From positions 1 to 7,081 of the forward strand of contig JAKBSX010000147.1 of NCBI GenBank assembly GCA_021844725.1: 7,081 nt of DNA. Direction: 5' to 3'. Below the pieces are notes generated by a model. It did no database searches and was not told the origin of the DNA. It saw only the letters and a list, made by a program, of their open reading frames with translations. Origin of the DNA: Actinomycetes bacterium (GTDB lineage Bacteria > Actinomycetota > Acidimicrobiia > Acidimicrobiales > Acidimicrobiaceae). The number at the start of each line of letters is the position of its first letter. Position 1 is the first letter of the stretch. This document shows, one piece after another, positions 1 to 5,279 of this stretch. The position numbers and the translations under genes are program-made.

Positions 1-415
1 AGTCGGGTGATGCCTTCCTGGGATTGAGCCGCAGCCATCTTCTCGCGTATACTGTGGCCCTGAAGTGCTCGTCGGGCCGGACGGAACGCATGGCGGCCAG
101 AATGTCACGGGAGATGTCGAGAACTTCTGTCTGGTCGAAGCGTTTGAGTTGAAGTGCTATTTCGTATCCTGCCGACTTCAGCACTTCGAGCTTTTTCACT
201 GTACACCTCGGGTCTGCGCCCGATACTATGGATGTGAGCGGGTCTTCAATCTCAGCGGCACTTGCAGCTACTATCTGCATGGGAGACAGGCCCTCTTTCT
301 GTATGATGAGAGTGATGGCGTGCCTTCCTTTCACTATATTGCGGACAAGCGTTGAAAACTGAAAGTCCACACTCTCCGGAAAGTCGAGAGAGTAGAATCT
401 GTATCCCCCGTTCAT
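1..415 (-). CDS. Unrecognised protein, C-terminus cut by window edge
   Basis: An open frame of 138 codons runs leftward from an ATG and leaves the window without a stop. The product begins MNGGYRFYSLDFPESVDF and continues through a mixed helix/strand sequence (IVKGRHAITLIIQKEGLS, then KKLEVLKSAGYEIALQLKRF). It has no membrane segment and no motif I can name. The start is supported by an AGGGGG Shine-Dalgarno-like run seven bases upstream. The frame stays open a further 33 codons upstream but offers no ATG or GTG there. Codons end often in C or G (ctc, gtc, ctg, cgc), unlike the AT-richer genes to the right, so this may be the resident chromosome beside an island. The ATG overlaps the stop of a small upstream ORF (ATGA), which would suit translational coupling if that ORF is real. 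A helicase or conjugation ATPase N-terminus was considered, but no P-loop is visible in the part present. Confidence 0.75.
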   Translation of the reverse strand, partial: MNGGYRFYSLDFPESVDFQFSTLVRNIVKGRHAITLIIQKEGLSPMQIVAASAAEIEDPLTSIVSGADPRCTVKKLEVLKSAGYEIALQLKRFDQTEVLDISRDILAAMRSVRPDEHFRATVYARRWLRLNPRKASPD

Positions 416-654
416 TGCGATGCCCCCTGTACAGTCGACTGGTGTGAACTGAAGTGCTCGGATGGTATTACGGATGCCTTGGGGCTCATGGATACAGGGG
501 CGAGGCAATGGTATTCAGGCAATCCAGTCAGGGAGCTGACGATTGGGCTCGGCGGCAGACTTCGAAAATGGCGTCGGTTTGCTCTGAACGGCATTTTGTC
601 ATGTCCTCTTAAGGCACTGCTGGCAATTTCGCCGACAACGAAAAAAGGATGCAT
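412..654 (-). CDS. Doubtful 80-residue ORF coupled to the leftmost gene
   Basis: This leftward ORF begins MHPFFVVGEIASSALRGHDK and ends in a serine-, proline- and histidine-rich stretch with no recognised domain. Two things favour it. Its stop overlaps the ATG of the next gene as ATGA, and its own ATG sits about 25 bases downstream of a TATA-like box, which would fit an archaeal leaderless transcript. Against it, the composition looks like a random frame, no family is recognised, and another frame is also open over part of the stretch. It could simply be the untranslated leader of the downstream gene. Confidence 0.3.
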   Translation of the reverse strand: MHPFFVVGEIASSALRGHDKMPFRANRRHFRSLPPSPIVSSLTGLPEYHCLAPVSMSPKASVIPSEHFSSHQSTVQGASQ

Positions 655-674
655 GATGGATGAGTCGTCTTATG

Positions 675-683
675 GATATATAA
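675..683 (-). promoter_or_regulatory. TATA-like box for leftward transcription
   Basis: Read on the minus strand this is TTATATATC, followed by a start codon about 25 bases downstream. The spacing fits an archaeal TATA box with a leaderless or near-leaderless message. Surrounding sequence is AT-rich, so a chance match is possible. Confidence 0.35.
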
Positions 684-690
684 TAAAAAT

Positions 691-704
691 TGTTACATGT
701 AACA
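691..704. promoter_or_regulatory. Perfect 14-base palindrome, possible operator
   Basis: TGTTACATGTAACA is an exact inverted repeat with no spacer. It lies just upstream of the leftward TATA-like box, on the side where archaeal activators or general factors bind. A homodimeric helix-turn-helix regulator would be the usual partner for such a site, but no regulator gene is visible in the window. Confidence 0.45.
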
Positions 705-711
705 GGTTAAC

Positions 712-765
712 AAAATATATATCATATACATCATATATAGTATATATAGTATATACGCCATATAC
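712..765. repeat. AT-rich 9-base tandem repeat, about six units
   Basis: The stretch splits into 9-base units: AAAATATAT, ATCATATAC, ATCATATAT, AGTATATAT, AGTATATAC, GCCATATAC. The last six bases are always ATATAC or ATATAT, and the first three vary in pairs. It lies beside the 14-base palindrome and ends where GC-richer sequence (ACCCCGGACG) begins. It may be an iteron-like array, a multi-copy binding site, an easily melted region or a simple slippage product. The frames through it encode only a low-complexity tyrosine repeat, which I regard as non-coding. Confidence 0.6.
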
Positions 766-822
766 ACCCCGGACGTGGTGTTTCAGGTTTTTGCCAGTTT
801 CGGCAGGTGTAACAGAGCAAAA

Positions 823-1127
823 GGGGGTGAATTCACCTGCGCCTGTGTTTGTTCCCAAAGCCATTAACCAATTGTGTGAGACAAGCATTACGTAAATCTG
901 GTGAGGCATCGACAGCCTATCGAAGCCTGCTGACGGCAGGGACACACTGGTAATTTCTAAACACGCTGGATACCGGGCATATCCGACCAATTGAAGTTGA
1001 CAGCTACGAGGAGACTGCAGAATACATTCAGAAGGCGTTCCACGACTGCGACAACACAAGTGCACATCAATCTATAGGTTGTATGACGTCAAACGATTAC
1101 TATGGCGAAAGAACGGGGGAGGTATAG
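823..1127 (+). pseudogene. Decayed IS transposase (rve/DDE), C-terminal part
   Basis: The secure part is the frame ending at the TAG of 1125-1127. It reads IRPIEVDSYEETAEYIQKAF, then HDCDNTSAHQSIGCMTSNDY. This matches the familiar C-terminal pattern of IS3-like integrase-core transposases, which typically ends YN..RPHQSLGY.TP.EY. The same frame continues upstream (RQALRKSGEASTAYRSLLTA) across an in-frame TAA at 951-953. In another frame at 826-843, GGEFTC resembles the segment after the second catalytic aspartate (usually DNG.EFT), but here the aspartate is missing. An in-frame stop, a probable frameshift and loss of the N-terminal half make this a relic. IS3 is the best guess; IS481 is possible. 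Confidence 0.75.
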
Positions 1128-1167
1128 AAAGGAGGTGAAGCCATCGATTCCTTATCCCGCGGAGTGA

Positions 1168-1191
1168 TTTAAAATTCGAGGGTCCATTCCA
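1168..1191 (+). repeat. Probable right terminal inverted repeat of the IS relic
   Basis: About 40 bases after the transposase stop comes a stretch containing ATTCGAGGGTCCATTCCA. Its complement starts TGGAATGGACCC, which has the 5'-TG and GGACC character of many IS3-family ends. The last hexamer ATTCCA is repeated immediately (1186-1191 and 1192-1197). I found no matching left end upstream, consistent with a truncated element. Confidence 0.45.
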
Positions 1192-1320
1192 ATTCCAACT
1201 CATCGTGATTTCTTGAGATGGTCATCATATGGTCTGTCAAAGTTGTCGATGCCTTTGCAGCAAAAAAAAAATCCAACGTGAAAAAATTCCATACATACAA
1301 GGATTTTCTGGCAATCACAG

Positions 1321-1330
1321 TATAAATATA
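1321..1330 (+). promoter_or_regulatory. TATA-like box upstream of the hairpin region
   Basis: TATAAATATA is a good archaeal TATA-box match. Transcription would begin near 1346-1350. No convincing protein start follows: GTG at 1335 opens only 16 codons. It could therefore drive a non-coding RNA or a long leader for the large gene at 1517. Confidence 0.35.
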
Positions 1331-1373
1331 GACGGTGAACGAGAAAGCCTTTCGTGTAATCGAGCGCGGAAGA

Positions 1374-1451
1374 ACATGGCGGTGAATCTAACCGTTTTCT
1401 GACGCCATGTCTGCAATTTCACGGCTATAGAGAAACTGCTCAAATAGCCGT
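1374..1451 (+). ncRNA. Two adjacent 8-bp hairpins; candidate small RNA or leader
   Basis: Hairpin 1 pairs ACATGGCG (1374-1381) with CGCCATGT (1403-1410). Hairpin 2 pairs ACGGCTAT (1421-1428) with ATAGCCGT (1444-1451), with a 15-base loop. Both stems are perfect. They lie between a TATA-like box at 1321 and the promoter of the large gene. They could be part of a small RNA, a structured leader, or two DNA operator sites for a dimeric regulator. No known RNA family is recognised. Confidence 0.35.
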
Positions 1452-1465
1452 ATCGTTTTCGAGGG

Positions 1466-1476
1466 TTATTATAAGT
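1466..1476 (+). promoter_or_regulatory. TATA-like box of the AAA+ gene
   Basis: TTATTATAAGT lies about 45 bases before the chosen ATG. A start of transcription 25 bases downstream (near 1496) leaves a leader of about 20 bases, just enough for the AGGGGA Shine-Dalgarno-like run at 1505-1510. That geometry favours ATG 1517 over GTG 1493 as the translation start. Confidence 0.4.
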
Positions 1477-1516
1477 AAGCGAAATTGAATATGTGGAAAG
1501 GCATAGGGGACGAGAA

Positions 1517-4500
1517 ATGGACAAACAGGAAGCGATTCGTCTCTTTGTAAGAGAGAACATAATTGCCTTAACTTCTACGAACGCCACTTCTGAGCACGTG
1601 AAATACCTCAAGCAGAGATTCTTTGACCGTAAGCAGCTCAAAGGAAAGGAGAGATTCAAGAATCGCGAGGCGGCTATTGCGATTATTGAAGTCATTGCAA
1701 GGAAGGGGCATAAAGACAAGGAGGCGTTCATCACAGCCCTATCCGAAATACCTTTTTTGGACAATGAGCTCACTGAAAACGATATTGACAACATTTATAG
1801 TGAGTTCAACAAGACATCTTCAGGCGTCTTAACGCCAGAAGACATTTCAAAAATAAACCAGAGTGAGTTCATAAGTAATGTTGAGCGAAAGTTAAGAGAA
1901 CAAGCGAAGTTGAAAGCAGAGGAGGACATTCAGGATGAAAAAAAGCAGTTAGATGAGTTGAGACAAGCACTCGATTTCGAGCGTTCAGAACTCGACAAAT
2001 TCCGGAGTGAACTTGATTCCATTCCTGCAGATATCCCGCTCGAGAGCTTATCAAACATGGTGGAGGCTCCCAAGGCTACAAACACAGAAAATAGTAATGT
2101 TACTTGGTATGAAGAAATTGGACTAATAGGTGATCCATTTCCTTCGAATCAAGGTCTTATCGGCATCCCAGTTTCGAAGTATAATGACATTGTTGTTCAG
2201 ACTCCATTTGTGAAGAATTACCTTGATATGGTATCGAAAACTCCAATGGCTATAATGGATAAAACCATTATAATAAACGGAGAATATGGCTCGGGTAAAA
2301 CCACTCTTTTTGAACTTCTTTCAGTAAGTGTGGCAGAGAGCAGAATCTTGCCATTGAACGTGATCCTAAATCCACAACCAAGTGTTTTTAGCCTCATGGA
2401 TGGGATGTACGAGCAAATGATTGCAATTCTTGCAGAGAATCATCTACAGAGATTTGGTTACGACCCCAGAAGAGAGTTGCCATTTAGCGACAAGCTGGTA
2501 TTCATGTCTGATTTGATGAAGGGACTCCAAGGCGGAGACACCACTTCTGGATTCCTGATAATGATAGATGGGTTGCACAAAGGTAGCACTTACACCCATC
2601 AGGCATTGGAATTTCTTCAACAAATCCAAAACGTTCAGGAATACTTCGGAAAAAGACGAATAAAGATTGGATTTCTGATAGCAGGCTCGCAACTCTGGTC
2701 AACAGAATTAGAGAGAACGCCATCACTATCTGGTAGTTTCTATAAAATTGAGACAATCCCGCCGCTTGTCGAAGATTACGCCTTGGCTGCAGTTGAAAAG
2801 AGAATAACCTCCTTTGTAAAGGATTCTGCAAAAGCTCCTAAAATAAGAAGAGAAAGTCTACGATCTGCTTTTTTGGTCCTCAGTCAGAGACTTTTACATC
2901 CTATGACTTTCAGAGATTTCCTGGATCATATTCGCGAAAGACTTGAAGCCCGAGATTTTGAAGAACTTGGCTTTTCAATTTCAATTGCGGTTCATGTTGA
3001 GGTCGTTAAGGCGGTTAGAACTCTATTACTTACTTCTCCCATCTCCAAGGAATTTCAGCAACTATGGCAAGAATTACGTGAAAATGATGCATTACGTCAG
3101 GCTTGCAGGAGAGTGATTCTATCGATTCTAGCTAGTAGAGGGTTATCCGAGAGAGACAACATAATCCAAAACAACAAAGGTGCTTTATTTCTATTAAAGA
3201 AACACAATCTCGTTGTTCAGATAAGACATAGAGGACAAGAGATGTTCAAGTGGCACGCGTCTCGGCAACTGGTTGAGACTGTTTACAAGATAAACGAAAA
3301 ACTCAGGATTACTCCAGAACAGATACTGCAAGCAGCTTTTGAAGAATGGAGCGAGGCTGTTTCCGAAGAGTTTGGCAAGATATATGGAGGTCCCGTTTCG
3401 ACGCTAAACAATATGATTCCAACGCTGAAAGACTCATGGCCAGAGGTTGCTGAATTGCTAGTTGACTGCAGGACTTTCCTTGGGAGGATTGACAAGACTC
3501 TAACAGAAGGTCTTAGGGATATTCCTTCCCCTGACTGTCTTGCACTATCTACAAAACGGCTGATTGAAGCACTCAACATTGTGACCTTTGGAAAGGGTCC
3601 TGTGTCGAAGGATTGTTGGGAGTCCTTTGAGAATTCATGGATAGCACCTGAAAATACGGAAGTGATATTAAAATTTGGCAAATGGTCCTCCCTGTTGCCA
3701 TCCAAAGATACGTCATTGTTCGGGCTCTTACATGAACACAGTCAAATTGTGGCTCAACTCCTAAACACACTTCAGGAAATGGTGAGAGGCGAAAACACAA
3801 TGAGACTGTCTGGGAAGATATTGTCTTTTGAAGAATTGAGACGCCTCCATCATTTGAGGGTAATGTTTGCCTCAATGAAATACCGAGAGGTTCTAGATGG
3901 TGTTACGGACATTCTTGAGAACGCGATCAGGGAGAACGTATTCTACGTTCTTAGAGCGGTTTGGGGAGAAAAGTCAATAGAAAGACTGCCTTCCGACGTG
4001 AGAAGCAATATATCGAGAGTCCCGAACAGGGGCCATCCTAGAGCCAGAAGAGGGAATGACGACAATTTCTTGTACGACATAAGTAGAAGTGAATACTCCA
4101 AAGTGATTTTTGAGACGGGAGTGTATCGAGCAGTATTCGGCAATCTATTGAACTCACAATCCAAGTCTGATTTTAAAGAAAGACTGGAACTTGCGTTCTC
4201 TTTGAGTGACAGGGAGAGGCACAGAGATAAAGTTTCTTACTTCAGGGAGCACTCATCAGAAATTGGTGACGTACTGAGATCTACAACATTTATTCTTGAC
4301 ATTTTCCAAAGGATGTGTGATCGAGTTATAATTTCTGGAACATTCGAATATGAACGGCAAGGGGAGGAGGCAATTCTTGGAAGATTTTTTCCGGATGAGA
4401 ATCTATCGCCGCCTCCTGAAGTCCTTCGAGTTTCTGGAAAGGAGGCATTGGACTTCGGAAGATATCTACTTGAAACGTTGCTTGCGAGAGATATAGTTGT

Positions 4501-4666
4501 TAAACGCCTTGGAAGCGTATGCGGCAATAATAACCTGACTTCTGAAAAGCAACTGACAGTCTTGAGGGCATTCCTTAAGCGAGGACTCATCAGGGTAAAC
4601 CAGTCAATTTCGTTCCCATTATCACTTAGTATAACCGAAGAGGGTAAAAGACAAGTGAAGCGGTAA
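1517..4666 (+). CDS. Large AAA+ ATPase with C-terminal Swt1-like HEPN region
   Basis: The product has 1049 residues. Residues 1-110 are helical and unrecognised; 115-168 form a charged coiled coil. The ATPase domain spans about 195-480: Walker A GEYGSGKT (G255, K261, T262); Walker B FLIMIDG (D351, the usual following glutamate replaced by glycine); a sensor-1-like strand ending AGS (about 389-391); and an ORC-like lid near 462 (HPMTFRDFLDHIRERL). Residues 510-590 look winged-helix (FLLKKHNLVVQIRHRG). Residues 795-935 follow the Swt1-type HEPN pattern: tryptophan and proline near 816-825, LYD..RSEYSKVI at 852, then RDKVSYFREHSSE at 903-915, which lines up with the usual RN...H..R..SSE. The RNase arginine is kept (R903), but asparagine is D904 and histidine is Y908. 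The tail looks winged-helix. No signal peptide or membrane segment is seen. Inferred role: cytosolic stress or defence NTPase. ATG preferred over GTG 1493 (1057 residues) because of the AGGGGA upstream. Confidence 0.9.
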   Translation: MDKQEAIRLFVRENIIALTSTNATSEHVKYLKQRFFDRKQLKGKERFKNREAAIAIIEVIARKGHKDKEAFITALSEIPFLDNELTENDIDNIYSEFNKTSSGVLTPEDISKINQSEFISNVERKLREQAKLKAEEDIQDEKKQLDELRQALDFERSELDKFRSELDSIPADIPLESLSNMVEAPKATNTENSNVTWYEEIGLIGDPFPSNQGLIGIPVSKYNDIVVQTPFVKNYLDMVSKTPMAIMDKTIIINGEYGSGKTTLFELLSVSVAESRILPLNVILNPQPSVFSLMDGMYEQMIAILAENHLQRFGYDPRRELPFSDKLVFMSDLMKGLQGGDTTSGFLIMIDGLHKGSTYTHQALEFLQQIQNVQEYFGKRRIKIGFLIAGSQLWSTELERTPSLSGSFYKIETIPPLVEDYALAAVEKRITSFVKDSAKAPKIRRESLRSAFLVLSQRLLHPMTFRDFLDHIRERLEARDFEELGFSISIAVHVEVVKAVRTLLLTSPISKEFQQLWQELRENDALRQACRRVILSILASRGLSERDNIIQNNKGALFLLKKHNLVVQIRHRGQEMFKWHASRQLVETVYKINEKLRITPEQILQAAFEEWSEAVSEEFGKIYGGPVSTLNNMIPTLKDSWPEVAELLVDCRTFLGRIDKTLTEGLRDIPSPDCLALSTKRLIEALNIVTFGKGPVSKDCWESFENSWIAPENTEVILKFGKWSSLLPSKDTSLFGLLHEHSQIVAQLLNTLQEMVRGENTMRLSGKILSFEELRRLHHLRVMFASMKYREVLDGVTDILENAIRENVFYVLRAVWGEKSIERLPSDVRSNISRVPNRGHPRARRGNDDNFLYDISRSEYSKVIFETGVYRAVFGNLLNSQSKSDFKERLELAFSLSDRERHRDKVSYFREHSSEIGDVLRSTTFILDIFQRMCDRVIISGTFEYERQGEEAILGRFFPDENLSPPPEVLRVSGKEALDFGRYLLETLLARDIVVKRLGSVCGNNNLTSEKQLTVLRAFLKRGLIRVNQSISFPLSLSITEEGKRQVKR

Positions 4667-4814
4667 GAAGGCTGACTTTCATTATCGCTGGCCGAAAAGT
4701 TCGACGACTGTGTCTGATGCCTAAGTGGAGATCAACGGGCAAGTAGAACAGAAAAAATGAGCTCAGATACAATTCAAAACTGGCAAAGACTCAGTCTTAT
4801 GCTCAAGTTATCTC

Positions 4815-4925
4815 TCATGACACGTGACCGGAACTATCAGTCGCAAGTTCTTTGACTGCCCGATCCGAGTTCAGGCCCAACTCTCTACGCAGAGAACTTG
4901 GAATGGCCACTTTCTGGATTATCAT
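4815..4925 (-). pseudogene. Possible AbrB-type antitoxin/regulator remnant
   Basis: A leftward frame from ATG 4925 encodes 36 residues beginning MIIQKVAIPSSLRRELGLNS. The phrase VAIPSSLRRELGL resembles the swapped-hairpin AbrB core (typically VTIPKEIRRELGL.PGD). The expected glycine-aspartate and the following strands are absent, the stop comes early (VKELATDSSGHVS), and no toxin gene is beside it. The frame is open about 19 codons upstream of the ATG without improving the match. It is a weak call: a decayed antitoxin gene or a chance resemblance. Confidence 0.22.
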
Positions 4926-5110
4926 CAAAAGTATTTTTGTTGTCTCGTGAGGGCGCAAAATCCTGCGCTGTTCCGTTCTCTAGTTGCTGCACCACATACT
5001 CTCCTTCCATTTTCTTAATGTGTTGTAGCCAAAAATTCGGATTCCGAGCTGAATATGTATTTTAACATAGTGGTTTGGTTATTCAGACTTCATTTGAAAC
5101 CAACTGAACA

Positions 5111-5120
5111 AAGTATAAAT
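5111..5120 (+). promoter_or_regulatory. TATA-like box for a possible leaderless small gene
   Basis: AAGTATAAAT has its TATA core at 5114-5120, centred about 28 bases before the ATG at 5145. This is the expected spacing for an archaeal promoter whose transcript starts at or near the start codon. Confidence 0.45.
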
Positions 5121-5144
5121 CCATAGAAGATGATTAATTGACAC

Positions 5145-5279
5145 ATGAAAGTACCGACTTCGTTTCCGGTTGACATCAGGGCCCCTCCGAATATGTCAGA
5201 TCCGAAGAAACTCGGCGACGTTCAAAGGTCACATTCCTTATTCCACTCATTTTTCAGGGTTTTCAAAGCGAAAAAATGA
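5145..5279 (+). CDS. Candidate 44-residue basic protein, leaderless
   Basis: The ORF begins MKVPTSFPVDIRAPPN and ends FHSFFRVFKAKK. It is basic at the C-terminus, with a short aromatic, possibly amphipathic helix (SLFHSFFRVFKA), and has no recognised domain. Support comes from the well-spaced TATA box and from the absence of any Shine-Dalgarno, which fits a leaderless message. Its last 17 bases overlap, tail to tail, the end of the leftward membrane-protein gene, so the two transcripts would be complementary there. A chance ORF of this length is possible; conservation would decide. Confidence 0.4.
   Translation: MKVPTSFPVDIRAPPNMSDPKKLGDVQRSHSLFHSFFRVFKAKK

Larger units (their letters stand above)
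4667..5144. other. 478-base gap with no confident gene
   Basis: No clear terminator follows the large gene. The gap holds short ORFs on both strands, none secure. These include a 32-codon rightward ORF from ATG 4757 with no Shine-Dalgarno or TATA support, and a minus-strand stretch with an AbrB-like phrase (listed separately). A 64-codon rightward ORF at 4824-5018 looks like the antisense of that stretch. The stretch may be the remains of small genes. Confidence 0.5.

Noticed and set aside
826..837. Palindrome GGTGAATTCACC, with a longer GCAGGTG/CACCTGC pair (803-809 and 834-840)
   Set aside because: It lies within the transposase relic where the residues GGEFT are expected from the family, so the palindrome is likely incidental.
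479..895. Rightward 138-codon ORF across the AT repeat
   Set aside because: It runs through the 9-base tandem repeat, giving a low-complexity tyrosine peptide, and ends inside the transposase relic in a different frame. No promoter, Shine-Dalgarno or recognisable domain.
670..1065. Leftward 131-codon ORF
   Set aside because: It is antisense to the transposase relic and the AT repeat; the relic's own strand gives recognisable transposase residues.
1262..1271. Run of ten A, a possible leftward poly-T terminator
   Set aside because: No leftward gene ends just upstream of it, and no stem precedes it.
1493..1516. GTG 1493 as the start of the AAA+ gene (1057 residues)
   Set aside because: ATG 1517 has AGGGGA at a suitable distance, and the TATA box would place the transcript start near 1496, leaving the GTG at or before the 5' end.
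4757..4855. Rightward 32-codon ORF beginning MSSDTIQNWQRL
   Set aside because: Protein-like at first glance, but it lacks a promoter and ribosome-binding site and is too short to support without conservation data.
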